Of a stretch of 64,000 bases of DNA, positions 7,964-20,111 are shown in pieces. Source of the DNA: Apostichopus japonicus (lineage: Eukaryota > Echinodermata > Holothuroidea > Aspidochirotida > Stichopodidae). Below the pieces are notes generated by a model that saw only the letters and a list, made by a program, of their open reading frames with translations, made no database searches and was not told where the DNA came from. The first letter of the stretch is position 1; every line of letters begins with the position of its first letter. A program made the position numbers and the translations under genes. The stretch lies in the NCBI RefSeq assembly GCF_037975245.1, contig NC_092577.1, positions 20,830,898 to 20,894,897 on the forward strand, written 5' to 3'.

Positions 7964-10900
7964 ATGGACCATTACGTGAAGAACATTCTAACAGAATGGA
8001 ACCTAGAAATGCTTCACGAAGTCTTTGAAGGTAAGAAGATTATGTAAATTGTGCAGTAATAATCAATGTATTGGCATTACTGTAGGCTAAGGTTATACGG
8101 CCTAGCCTACCAATGCAACTTTAGTGACATGACAAGCGACGTTCGCCTAGTGTTACCACTAAATGTTAAGCCTAACATTATGATATAATAGCGCTGTAGG
8201 CCTAGGCCTCCTACAGTGCTGCGTACACTACTGTACCTGCAGGCTGAGGTCTGTCCTAAGCTAGCACTGGACTAGTGTTATACTTGCTTAGTGCTAGACC
8301 TAGGTCCCAGGCTACTTTTTTTTAAATTTTGTTTCTCTGGAACTTGGAGGGTAGCTATCCAGTCAAAATGTCCCCAGACCAAAACATCCCTGCATTTTTA
8401 GCAACCAAAATGTCCCCGCTTTTTACCAAAATGTACATGGTATTGTAATGGCCTATTGCCAGTATTGGGTACAAAAATGTCCCAGCAGCTAGGAAATGTG
8501 AGAGGAATTTGAAAACTGAGTGTAAGGACGGAATTAGGAATGCTGAATTTTTTTCATCAACACGTTTTTATAATGTTAGGCCTGGGCTACTTGCTCAAGA
8601 AGAGGGATCGAATAATGAAGAAAAGTATACTTAGGGCCGTCAACCACTTCAATCCTTCGCATATGGGCTGTATGGTAGTACATTGCACCACGTACTAGCC
8701 TATATACTAGCCTAGTCACTCATTGTAGCCTATACTAGATGCACGTAACCCAAGCACTCATTGTGTTGCAAGTACTGCAGTAGGCTAGCACTCTTCAATT
8801 TTCCAGAAAACTACTGTGCCTTATCAGTCACACCATCAACTGTGTTTTATTTTAGTTATTTTGCATTAACAAGACTCAGAGATTAAGTAGCATGCTAAAT
8901 CATGTTTCAAGAGTGGAGTATATCACACAATTTTAGAAAGGAATAGATGAGACAGTTCTTAAAGGGCTGTTTGCTCGGTGAGGGTGGGTTTAGTGGCATG
9001 TCACATGTCCCCCTAAAAATTATCGCTGCCCCCAAGTACCCCCAACGTCCACCATATGAGATTGACAGCCCACTCTTGTAAATTGATGTGTGTTATATTG
9101 CTGTAATGTACCCTCCTGTAGAACACTGAGTTTACTACTGTTTTTGAGGGTTCGTGGAGTGCCACTATGTAGGCACACAGTGCAAGCTACTCTATTAATA
9201 TCAACTGTACACTTCAATATTCTCCCTATTAAATTGTGTGATTAACGGTATCAGCTACAGAACAGTATATCCCATATTTAATCGGCAATTGCAAAATGAT
9301 ACAAAAGGCCATAGGTGGAAAGAGTTGGGAAGCTGGGAGGCTCCTCCCTGGGATATTTGTTTACTTGAAGGGAAATTTTAGCAATTGGAGGGAAAGTTTT
9401 GTTTTTTACATGAAAACATAGAAGAAATTGTGGACAATTTTAGTTCAACTCCCTTCCTAGGAGATAAACATTTTTTATCCAGCTCCGCAAAAGGATTACA
9501 GTTGGCATACTGTACTGTAGCTTTACTTGCTACACTCCGCTGTTCTGTAAATGTTTATTCTATTTGGATTATAATGGCATCAGTAGCCTAGGTGTTGTAA
9601 CCTTAAAATAAAGAAAATGACAGCAAAATTAAATTGTAATGGTTTAACGATGGGTCTGAACTAATAGTGTGTACATTACAGGTCTGTGTTGTTGTTCGGG
9701 TGTAGAACGCCAAAAGTTTAGATCCCTTAGGTAAGTATGGTCACTTGTGAATCCCCCCACCAGTAAGTTGTGGAAAATTCTCGTCATAATGCATGCTTGC
9801 ATAATTTCAACCAAAGTTCTATTGCTGCCCATACAACTGTCAATCAAATTTTGGTTTGCTACTTGCTTGTCTACGAAAAATGCGTAATGGAATGAGAAAG
9901 GCTGAAGGCCTTAGCCCTGCTACACAAACCCAAATCCAAACGAAAATCTTATTCCAAATAAATCCTATGTGAAAAGCAGAGAAATGAAATTGTACAGAAC
10001 AGTCCAGCATTATCCAAGTTTGCATGGTGAATTTTTAGAATCCTTATCAAAAGTTCTTACAAAAAAGGGACGGTTCTTACTGTATTCATGTCTGGTTAGC
10101 ACATGTCATTAGTATTGTTGTGATGTGCCCATATTCTTTGTTTGAAAAATTTGTCAGGTAAGTATTATGAAAACTCAATAATTTTGGGTAAACTTTTTGG
10201 TGAATTCATCTTATTCTGTTTACTTTTCATATTTAAGATTGAAGAAGATTTCCAGAAATTGCATGAAGGGTCCCAAAGACTAACTTCAATGTGGGAACGT
10301 TTTTCAAGACAAGTAGTCAGCCGTGTTGCTCTAGACGTGAAGGATCCTGCCATAAAACGGACTTTAGCACTTATGGATAAGGAACCAGAATTACCCCAAG
10401 GTAGAGTGTGTCTTCGGTACTCAGTGTAGAAGTTGTGTTGGAGAATTCCCCTGGCTCATTATTGTAATGTTCTCTGAGTTGCTATGTTAATAAGAACTGT
10501 GTTGGTTGCTAAATATAATACTGGTCAGATGACAAACACCAAGAAAAGTTCACACATAAAATCACTTGCAATATGTTTAAGAGGAATGCATTCTAAGTGA
10601 TTTGGTGAAAATTTGAGTAAATGTACTGTAGGTGCGTGGATTGAAAGTTCCTATTCTTTAAAAATTTTCAGCTTTGTCCCATGTAGTGAACTGTAGCAAA
10701 TAGGTGTGACATCATCTTCAATATCCTCAATGACACTATCATATATTCCAAAAAGAACCCATAGCTCTTAATTTTAATTATGTATAATACTTTATAACAT
10801 CCTCTTCAGTGTACAGTTCTAGGTCATAATTCAGGGTAAAAAACTAAGGCTGTACAAAACAAAGAACTTCTGGTAGTATTAAGGAGGTGATTTCATAAAG

Positions 10901-12274
10901 CTTCAAGGTCCTGTCTAACATCAGCTGTCATTTGTAGGCTACATGTGTTTTCATCCCATATCTTGTACTGAGTCAAACACACCCAAAATTTTCTAAACAG
11001 CTTAACTAAGGGCACTCCCATCTGGCGACACTGCAGAACCCCCAGAGGTTATTCCCGAAATTTATACAGGGGGAAACATATCAGTAGTAATTCAAAACTG
11101 CTGTTTGTACTGACAGCTTTCAGAGTATCATGCTTTGGAGAGGCTAAATGGTTACACATCTCCCCCAACCCCCACATTTTCAAAGCACTTGTAGGCACAA
11201 TCCTCCATTCAGATTACCCCCCCCCCCAAAAAAAAAAAAAAAATACTTCTCTTGTTCAGATATTATCACAGCTTCACATATTTTCCAATTTCTAGTTCAA
11301 GTTTCTGTTCCTTTCTTATAGATACCTATGGGGCTGCTTCCTTGTATTTGATGCCAAGTCTGTTTACACCTGGCAGTGTTGCCATCAAGAAGGGAAGCCA
11401 GAAGAGATGGAAGCCAACCATATCGGAGAGCATGAGGGCTTTCATTGCAGTGCTACCAGTTAGTATTTTGCTTAGAGTATTATTGCATGTTGTGGACGGT
11501 AGCAGTCATGAGTGCAGAGTTTACTGCTTCAGCATTTTAAAGAAACTGTTATTTCATGGTATACACGAAGAAACTTTGTTTCAAAACATTTTGTAAATAA
11601 TTCGTTGTAAGTTAAAAAAATTGTTTAGAACTTTGTGCTAGAAATGAAAGTTGTAAAAAGACTGATAGAATGGTTTGGTTAAAGTGATAATTAAGCAGCC
11701 TAAATGTGTTTTAACTACCTGGTCAAAACACAGCATCACAAATGCTAAGGAATAGGACATGCAGGGAGGCTGGTGTAGTTGTAACCCATTTAACGATACC
11801 TTACTTTCTTATTTCTTTTAAATGCCTTTCAGTTCCACTACCATTTTGATTATGATGGTTTGTTTCTTACATATCTTGTTCCCAATTGTGAACAGCTCAT
11901 TTCAGTAACACATTTACTCATTTACATTGCAGGTTGGAGCGGACTTGGAGAAATTCAAGGAAGAAAGACACACAGAATGCCGAAACCATTCTGTTACCTG
12001 GCAGCCGCAGGTCGTAGTAATTGGCACTTCTGTTCTGGATGTTCAGCAAGTCTTCGTATTTTTGAACAACATTGTATATTCCGTGCCCTCGGTTGTTAAA
12101 GGCATAGATGTCTGCTTTAAAACTTTTCAGGTCTTCAATATTGAATATCCATTGGAGTGTAAGTCTCCGTGGACCTTTCTGCAGAGAGGCATTTATAATA
12201 TTGAAACACAGTATGATTCTGTAACACCACGGGTAAGAGAACTGCTGTCGATCCTGAGACCGGACTCTGACTAA
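7964..12274 (+). CDS. SAMD3-like protein gene of element 1 (spliced, middle incomplete)
   Basis: Supported exons are 7964-8030, 10238-10400, 11322-11458 and 11933-12274. Exon 1 starts ATG and encodes a short SAM-type opening (EWNLEMLHEVFEG), ending in phase 1 at GAAG|GTAAGA. The last three exons join without frame conflict (phases 1 and 0). They read through TLALMDKEPELPQ, GAASLYLMPSLFTPG, KPTISESMRAFI and a C-terminal module with VVVIGT, GIDVCFKTF and NIEYPLECKSPWTFL, typical of proteins annotated as sterile alpha motif domain-containing protein 3-like in fish and invertebrates. An exon starting in phase 1 and ending in phase 0 must lie between 8031 and 10237; I could not find it, so the SAM domain is incomplete. 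AATAAA follows at about 12542. No stop or frameshift is seen in the supported exons. Confidence 0.65.
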
Positions 12275-13559
12275 ACTTTGGTGGACATGTGCAAGGCTTC
12301 TGCTTGGCCATTAAATGGGCTTACTGAGTTGATATTGATTATTTTTTGACAAGTCTGAAAAGAGATCATTGCATGACAATATTTGTAATTAGCCTCTTTA
12401 TTCATGTATCACTTCCTGTAGTTACTGAAAATGTTGGAAATTGGTGTTTTTGTGGACGGGTTGCATAAGATTAATACTTGCAATACCAGGGAGGGGGAGG
12501 GGGTTACATGTCCCTTTTTGTAAATTTTGTAAATTTTTATGGAATAAAAAAACAGGCAAAGTTAACATGTTACAATGTGACTAAATTTAAGTCTGATGTA
12601 ATGCATACCGTGAAAGTATGTCACCAACTTTTTGTGGCATGCAGTTTTAGAGTATGAATTTCTGACCCTTGATATCTGTTTATTATAACCATGTTTGTAC
12701 TCCTTAAGTATCATTTGTTTTATTACTTGAAGATACTAAACATCCACCTGAGTTATATGATAAGGTTTCAGTGGAGTAAGGGTTAAATTCTTTCATTCAT
12801 TTGTCCGTCCACTAATTTTGGTTATGTTGTTACTCAAACTGATGAAGTTTTCTGAATATTAAAGCTTGGGAACGTTTCTTTTTGAAGCTTTTCTTCAAAT
12901 TGAACAGCTATAGTTTTCCTTATATTTAGCAACATGAATTTTTGGGGAATGTTTTATCTATCCGTCCTTATTGCAACTTTTATGATACTGTTTTTATGAT
13001 TTCAAGTGTAAACATTCAACTAAGTGTGCTATAAAACTAAAGCCATTTTACCAAGTGGTTTCTCTGATCAGTATTATGAATTCTACCATTAAAATTGTCT
13101 TGACAGCAGTTTCCCTTTTCTGATAGGCTATTGTTCTCATTATAAAACTATGCACAATATTGCTGTTTACTTTCTTCAGAAAGGTTGGAATGGCAAATGT
13201 TTTAACAATGCAGATTCCGTCCATAGTGCTTGCCTGCCCTTTATTTAATAAAAGCTCCATTTCCTGTTGTTTTTTCTTTATTTGCACACGCACAGTCGGC
13301 ACAGAAAATTGTCAAATCTTATATGCATTGTTGCATCGATATTGTTTCTTTGCAAATGAACTAACCTTGACTGTATACCTCATATCATCCTTGCCATATC
13401 ATTTTATGTAAATTGCATGCTGTTGTAGAGTTCCAAGAGCAATACATGATTGTGTTAAAGCTATAATACCATAAAAAAATGTTGTTCGATTCATTTTTGG
13501 CCTACACTGGAGAGCTGCAGTGCTGGACGCTGGAACAGATGAGGGAGAGCTGACTGAAG

Positions 13560-13806
13560 TCAACAACCAATAACCAATTAATTGGTTAAGGAACAGGATT
13601 GGTTATGTCAACCACATAAATTGGTTGCATAATTGGTGGACTTAACCAATTTTATTGGTTAATGTAACCAATTTTCATTGTTTAATGACTTAACCAATTG
13701 ATGTTGGTTATGGTAGCCAATTTATTGGTGGGACTCACAACAAGTGATCAAATTGGTTGAAATTAACCATTTTTTGGTTGCATTCAACCAATTTGTTTTT
13801 GCAGTG
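13560..13806. repeat. Right TIR and AACCAATT subterminal repeats of element 1
   Basis: A dense array of AACCAATT, ATTGGTT and TTGGTTA, more than a dozen in both orientations, runs into the terminal CAACCAATTTGTTTTTGC and AGTG. It is longer than the left array, so the two ends are not equivalent. Confidence 0.85.
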
Positions 13807-13808
13807 TA

Positions 13809-15213
13809 CGACAATCCGCAAAATCATTTATGTAGTAGTGAAGAACTATATTTTGCTGTGTCACTATTCTCCTTTTTAAGTGGGCCTACCACAAACCACT
13901 CTTATTTAACTGCAAATCTCTTATTTATCCACTCCCATATAATTGACCAGTCTACGTGATCTTAATGAATCCCTTTATGATCACAATTGTGTCACAAAAG
14001 TTACTGAACTCGCCATGTTTCACTGATCTTGGTGTAATTGTTATATTAAAGGGAGGCAAAGCAATTATCGTAGGTATATAAACTACCTTCCCCTATTTTC
14101 ATAATCGTCGTTTCCTACAAGCGTAAGTTGGCGAGCCTATTAATATTAAAGCAAAATATTGCGAGGTTTTGTATATCGGCGCTTATGTACATTTATGTAT
14201 AGGATATGTGTACATAGCGTACGGTACATTGTGAAAAGGAAGTTATCGTTAGAAGTAGGCGTAGAACATGTTTGCGTAATCTACTGAGTAATGTGTAACT
14301 TAGTTTGTAGTCTTATATGAATTACGTGGATATACATGCTACACGGTTTGGGACTAATTCTAACTACTTGTCCTGTCATTACATGCTAGGCTATAAATAA
14401 CTGTGGGGTAACCTAGGCCTATTTATTTATTATTTAGGGCGGCTAGGCATAACCTACATACTTTCCACGGACGCGTATTTTATTGAATGTTTTTGTCTGA
14501 CAAAAAACCCTTTGGTTAAACTTTAGTATCACATTATGCCTAGACTAGGCCTAACTTAGGCTATATGTAGGAGCTAGGCGAGGCTAACATCTGTAAGTTG
14601 CCTAACGTTAGATTCGTAGTATTAAATTGTCATAATTGTATCACTAAAATGTCAATTAGGCCTAGGCTGGTATAGTTTTCACCTCGATGGTCCCCGTGGT
14701 AGAGGAGGAAGGGGTGTACACATAAAGTTATGTTAAGTACAAACTAAGTTACTGATTAGCTAGGCTAGGTTGACTACGCAAGGCTGAGTAATATATTACA
14801 GTTATTTTTCCATATTTAACACATTTTAACCAGTTTGAAATACTTAAAGGTCTTTTTAAGGAAACAGAAACCCCCCCCCCCCCAAAAAAAAAAGGATTTT
14901 TGCATTTATGCATTTTACCATCAGCAACAATGTAAAAATATAGTGGAATACATCAATCACATAGGCTATTATGTATACTATGTTTAATGAATAAATATTT
15001 ATTAATTAGCGGGCGGGTTCTGGGTGGGCTATAGGCCTAGAATAGTATTCTTACATAGGGCCCAAGAAGGCTAGGCCTTGGCGATACAGACTCAGAGTAA
15101 GGGCCACGTACAATTATTCAGTTTTTCAAAGTTTAAATTACAACCCCTCCCACCCCCCCAAAAAAATAATGTTACAAATATAATGTCAAAATAAAATTGT
15201 TACCAAACTGCTT
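13809..15213. other. No gene seen
   Basis: Non-coding, rich in AGGCCTAGGC-type short palindromes (about 14380-14670) and homopolymer runs (C-run then A-run at about 14870-14895 and 15145-15165). I find no ORF with family resemblance. Confidence 0.5.
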
Positions 15214-15255
15214 ATCCACTAGAGAGCCTGTTTAGAAGAATGTGTAAAAGTAAGT

Positions 15256-15298
15256 TGACCTGACGTTTCGATCCTAGCAGGATCTTCTTCAAAGGCTA
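15256..15298 (-). ncRNA. Hammerhead ribozyme motif at PLE1 3' end (mutated core)
   Basis: On the minus strand: AGCCT, TTGAAGA, stem II GATCC...GGATC, then GAAACGTC and AGGT. This is the hammerhead order stem I, CUGANGA, stem II, GAAA, minimal stem III, C17, stem I. The first core base (C3) is U in this copy, which should abolish cleavage. The same block is intact at 40231-40278. Confidence 0.65.
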
Positions 15299-15464
15299 AA
15301 TGACAAGTAGCAGTAATAGACGGGACAAGAACGCGCACAGAATACAGACAGGTTAATGAGCATGGCGAACACAAGGGAAGGGGGCAAAAGGGTTGGGAGA
15401 GAGCTATGAGAAGAGGAGTGATGGGGGAACAAGGGGAGAATGAGGGGGGACAGAAGAAAAGTTA

Positions 15465-17500
15465 GTCATGTTCTTCCTGAATGTTGAGCCCATGAGGTTG
15501 AATGGTGCGAAGGCGTTGCATCCACAGCCTCTCTCTGCTGATTCGTACTAGGTCAGGACGTCTACCTAAGGATTCAATCCCTTGTAGAGACATGTCGTTA
15601 ATGGTATGGTTGGGGAGGTTTAAGTGTTCTACAACTGGGGTCTCAGTCTTCATGGTGTTGACTGTATCTGTGACCCATAGAATTGGTTCTTAGGGATGGT
15701 TTTGGTTTCGCCAACATACTGGACGCCGCAAACTCTACAAGAGATCAGGTATATGACAGTGGTTGTGCAAGTGATGTGACCCTTAGTCTTGTGTGTCAGT
15801 TCCATGCTGTGGCTGGTGATGGAATTACATTCAACAATGTGGTGGCTGCAGATGATACATCTGGAAGTACGATCACATTTGAAAGTACCATTCACAATGG
15901 GTGTAGGGTTAGAAGTTAGAGGTGGAACAAGAAGGTCTCGTAGGTTGCGGGATAGTCTGTAGGCGATGATGGATTTTTCAGGGACGGCTCGTTGGAGTGA
16001 GGACACTGATGTGGTTGCTAAAGGTGATTTGGTGAAGTGGAGGAAGATTTGGGTGGAAAGTTACAACCAGTGGGTGCTTGTCGCAATCTCGTCCCTTTTT
16101 GTTCTTCACTGCCAAAGGAGGTTTTCTGGAAAGGGAGTGGACTCTCTGAATGGCTTCGCGCACCCTTCTGGCACTATGGCCCCTGACAGTAAGCTGTTTT
16201 GGCCAAAGCATCTGTATGGCGAAAGAAAGAGGTATCGTTAGAGCAAATGCGACGAAGTGCTTGACTGTAGGCAATTCCAGACTTGCAGTGACGGGGATGG
16301 CAGAATGGAGAATGGAGATCTGTAGAGAGAGAGAGTCTGTAGAGAGAGAACCGTGTTCAGTCACATCGAGAAAGTTAACCTGTTGGTGAGAGTAATCAGA
16401 GGTGAATTTGATGTTGCTGTGGAAAGATGTCATTGGTGAAGGTTAGTAGGCTATCCTCATCACTGGTCCAAACAAAAAAGATGTCATCAATGTAGCGCCA
16501 CCAAATAAGAGGCCGGCAGGGAGCTGTACTGAGCATGCGTTCTTCAAGGCTAGACAAACAGGCAAGAAAGGGAAGGAGCCATCCTGGTACCCATGGAAGT
16601 CCCGTATCTTTGAAGGTAATGCTTGTCCATGAACGTCAAGTTGTTTTTCGTGAGAATCTGTTGCATGAGAACTTCGATGTCAGAGATGGGTGGACAAGGG
16701 TGGACCTTCTTAGACAGGGCTGCACACGTGGCTGCGATACCTTCAGCATGAGGGATGTAGTGTAAAGAGAAGTGACGTCGAAAGTACCGATGATGGCTGT
16801 ACTAGGGATGTTGTTCTTGATATCTTCAAGTTTCCTGAGGAAGACTGGCTTGTGAATTTTGGGCAGAAGATAATACCTGGCTGGCTTACAGACTGTGGGA
16901 GAAAGGAAAGAAACAGCCTTCTCAGAGATCTGGTTCCGATGGTGCAGAACAGTGATGGGTTTGTTTTACCTGGTGGGAGAAATAACTGTGGGATCAGAAT
17001 CAAGAAGAGTGTAAATATGGCTGTTGGAGAGATGACGCATGGCTTTCTTGATGTAATCCTGTCGATCCTGGATGACAACCGCAGAACCTTTGTCGGCTGG
17101 CTTGATGATAAAGTCACTGCGAGACATCAGTGAGGAGAGTGCTGTACGCTCATCTCTTGGAAGGTTGTCGTGTGTTCTGCGGAGAGGAGAGTTTGACTGG
17201 TTAGTCTCTGAGCTGAGGACTTCTGTGTAGGCTTCTAAAACAGCGAGTCTGTTCTTAGGAGGCATCCAAGAACTTTTCTTGTAGAAGGATTACCGTTCAG
17301 TTGGAGGATCATCTAGGGAAAACTCACGAAGGCGAATTCTGCGAAAGAAATGAGTAAGATCTTGGCTCAGTTCCGCTTGATGAAATGACGGAGGAGTACG
17401 ACACAAGTTGAGTCGTTTGGAGAGAAGCCTAAGGTCTGCACTGGTAAGAGTAGAAGAAGATAAGTTAACAACCGCAGTTGAGGATGGTGGTGAATTTTAT
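15465..17500 (-). pseudogene. Penelope reverse transcriptase / GIY-YIG polyprotein, frameshifted
   Basis: Reading down from about 17500: LLSKRLNLCRTPPSFHQAE and LTHFFRRIRLREF, then an in-frame stop near 17290, then FIIKPADKGSAVVIQ and YIKKAMRHLS (RT N-terminus), a stop near 16966, and in other frames TSMGTRMAPSFA and the catalytic WRYIDDIFFVW. The C-terminus has CRVCGVQYVGET (the GIY-YIG endonuclease core) preceded by paired Cys residues, and finally ERLWMQRLRTIQPHGLN (15462-15653), the end of that domain. Penelope elements use the RT to copy RNA onto a nick made by the GIY-YIG domain. The multiple frame breaks mean no protein of this length can be made. Confidence 0.8.
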
Positions 17501-17650
17501 AGTCTAACACACTATAGCATTGGGAAATTGAAAGCCTATGTTACATGCCCAGAGGTGTTAGTTGGGGCTGGGGTAATGAGGGGCCAGGTGGCTCATCCGG
17601 CTATAAAGGAGGGGAAGAGAAAGAAGAACGCTGATCGTTATGATTGATCG

Positions 17651-19435
17651 GACAGCAACGAGTTGTATTAAAACTACTGCTTTACAAACCACTTGCTCGC
17701 AACTGTCAAAACAATTAAATTTAACTTATTATTTATAATATGCGACTATATATGAAAATGAATAAATGACTGACGATATAATTGTCAAGATCATACCTGG
17801 ATTATCATGCATGTGTACACTGCATGCACACAAACATATGTCTACAGTTGTTTAGCTGATCCCTGAACAATCATTGATGTGTGAATATGTAACTAAATAT
17901 AAACAAATGTTGAGATGGTCCCTGAACCCCGAATAATGTGTGTACTGTACAAACATAAAGCTCCGTCCGTCCGTCCCTGGAGTAATTCCCATGCCCAGGT
18001 CTATACGAACACCGTGTACACGCCCAGCCTTTCCTAGTTGCGTGACACTCAAAGGCTTAGGAATGCATTTATCAAATTCACACTAAGTGGACTCATCCAT
18101 GTTATAAATGGCTCATAATGGCACCATAAAAATGCTTCATGCTTCATAAAACACTAGAAATGACATCTCAATACACACGACATACTAAAAATGAATGAAT
18201 TACGGTGACGAATGTGTCGCTTTTGGCACTCGATGGCCATGACGACTACCTTGTGTGCCATCCTAACATACATAGATAACCTTAGGCTAATGTTATTATT
18301 TTATCATACTTTAGCCCGATAACTCAGTGAAATCTGACATCCTACTACGAAACTACTGTTACCCATTTAGAATAATATATAATACACATGTGAATCAGTT
18401 TAGCAGGTAATATAATTCTAATTTATGCATCTACTGACCTATAAAGGAGGGGAAGAGAAACAACGCTGATGGTTATGATTGATCGGACAGCAACGAGTTG
18501 AAACAGAAACTGTCCTTGCGCCCTCTATTACGACAATAAAAATTTTGTGGGGGGGTCTACTAAATAGTTCACCCATTACACCTATATAAATTTTGTAGCT
18601 ACGATTCATACACGAAAAAAGGCTGAAAATGGACCTTATCACTAAAACCAAGATCCAATGCATTTTGGGATGAAAAATTGTTGTCAACCATACACTATTG
18701 CACTATGTGTTTATAATGTGCAGGTGTATATATATGTGTCTGCTAATAGTGTTGACACCAATTCACAAATCGTATCAAGTCAGTGTTAGAGGAGAAACAG
18801 TCTTCTTTTTTGGCCTCAAGTATTAATTTATTTCATCAATAAATACCATTAATCAAAATTTTTAGTTATTCCAATATGGTTTAGACAAAAGTCCATACTA
18901 GAAGAAAACCACAATATACCTACTTTATACCTTCAATTTCAAAATTAAGTATGTATGTTATTTGACATAGGTTACTTACATTTCCAAAATCCGGCCATAA
19001 TAAATTCTGCGTAGCTTGTACTAGTAACTGAAAACTTCAGTTATGATGTGCTTGCTGTCCACCTTATGTTCCTCATTAAAAGAGGACATGCATTTTACTG
19101 ATACATACAACACTTTTGTACTATGTGGCTGTACAGTATACTGTAGTACCTGAAAACTATGTCTGTCCACCTAATGTTACTCATTCAAAGAGGACATTCA
19201 TGCATGTGAAAATGTGTACACTATGTATGTATGTATGTTTATTTACGTATTTGAAATGGGGGTGTAGGCGGTTTTACACTATCTAACGCAACGTAGTAGC
19301 CAAGAACCTGAAGTATTTTTAAGGGAGGGCCCGAAGAACATGAACTTATAGCATGCTCCCCATGGTGAAACATAATTGCACCTATTAGGTGAATTGAGTG
19401 TACTTTTAATAGTAAGAAAGACTAGCGTAGGTTCT
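17651..19435. other. No gene; contains a short dispersed direct repeat
   Basis: A block of about 63 bases starting ATAAAGGAGGGGAAGAGAAA and including TTATGATTGATCGGACAGCA occurs at 17603-17665 (end of PLE1) and again at 18440-18502. The rest is non-coding, with CCGTCCGTCCGTCC at about 17960 and AT-rich sequence. No exon is supported. Confidence 0.5.
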
Positions 19436-19437
19436 TA

Positions 19438-19497
19438 TGACCAACTAGACCGGTTTCTGCTCTCAACTTTTATAGGAGGAGCTTCATCAGTAGTAAG
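19438..19497 (-). ncRNA. Hammerhead ribozyme motif at PLE2 3' end
   Basis: Minus strand: ACTA, CTGATGA, stem II GCTC...GAGC with a 20-base loop, an extra A, then GAAACCGGTC and TAGT. Stem I is ACTA/TAGT and stem III is the minimal self-complementary ACC/GGT without a loop, as reported for Penelope-borne hammerheads that work as dimers. The core CUGAUGA...GAAA is intact. The inserted A between stem II and GAAA could weaken it. Confidence 0.65.
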
Positions 19498-19576
19498 CCT
19501 TTGAATTTTTTATATTCGGCATGAGCGTCTCGTTCTCAAAATGCATCTATTTTCTGTGCACGAGTTTTTTATGAAC

Positions 19577-20111
19577 TCATAGTGCATCTATAAGAGCATC
19601 TAAAAGAGCTTCGTGTGAACCTTGAGAGTCAGCTGATTCTTCGTTAGAACGAAACCTTGAGTTAACAAGTAAATCTTTGAGATTTTGGGCCCTTTTGTAG
19701 GCAAGAATCGGTTCTTTTGGAAACAGTTTGGATAGTTCCGCGTGTTGCGAAATTAAGTGCCAATGTTTCAAAAGTGCTTTTTTCAAATGCGTGGTTTTGA
19801 TGTGGGGTGTATAGGTAAGCTTGAACACCAGTGGTGGTTCCTTTTGTTTAGGATTGGTAGTGAGGTATTGCCTACGGTTTTCAAATTTTATGCCTTTAGT
19901 GGCTGTGGCAATTTCCTCTTTCTTATAGTTACGGAGTAACAGTTTCTCTGTGAACGCATTCTTTTTCTCTAAGAAGTCAGTCTCGTTGTTACAGAGACGT
20001 GCGTATCGTAATATTTCCCCTTTAATGAAGCCTTTAAAAGTGGCAAGTGGGTGTGCAGAGTTTCTGTCGAGGTATTGGAAGGTTTCCGTGGGTTTGGTGT
20101 GGACTTTAAGT
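19577..20111 (-). pseudogene. PLE2 reverse transcriptase C-terminal part, after a frameshift
   Basis: The frame closes at 20106, but one base away it continues with PTETFQYLDRNSAHP, FKGFIKGEILRYARLC and EKLLLRNYKKEEI, then FKLTYTPHI and ILAYKRAQNLKDLL, ending at 19577. This is the normal thumb and C-terminal segment of Penelope RTs. The tail after LVNSRFR is short, and no GIY-YIG motif follows. Confidence 0.75.

Larger units (their letters stand above)
7569..13806. mobile_element. 6.2-kb TIR element carrying a SAMD3-like gene (element 1)
   Basis: The left end CACTGCAAAAACAAATTGG and the right end (its exact reverse complement, ending GCAGTG at 13806) match over about 21 bases. Both are flanked by TA (7567-7568, 13807-13808). 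Inside each end lie clusters of AACCAATT and TTGGTT in both orientations (7583-7745 and 13565-13800). Within the element I find one spliced gene (7964-12274) and no transposase motif. TA target duplication, TIRs and subterminal repeats are hallmarks of a cut-and-paste DNA transposon. Either the SAMD3-like product acts in transposition, or this is a non-autonomous element that captured a gene. Confidence 0.8.
15214..17650 (-). mobile_element. Penelope-like element PLE1, degenerate
   Basis: A full-length but broken Penelope-type retroelement on the minus strand. It has an N-terminal region, a reverse transcriptase, a GIY-YIG endonuclease and a hammerhead-like motif at the 3' end (15256-15298). 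A TATAAAGG-containing block at its 5' side (about 17600-17665) is repeated at 18440-18502, which may reflect the terminal repeats often seen in this class. Coding frames are interrupted at least four times. Confidence 0.8.
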
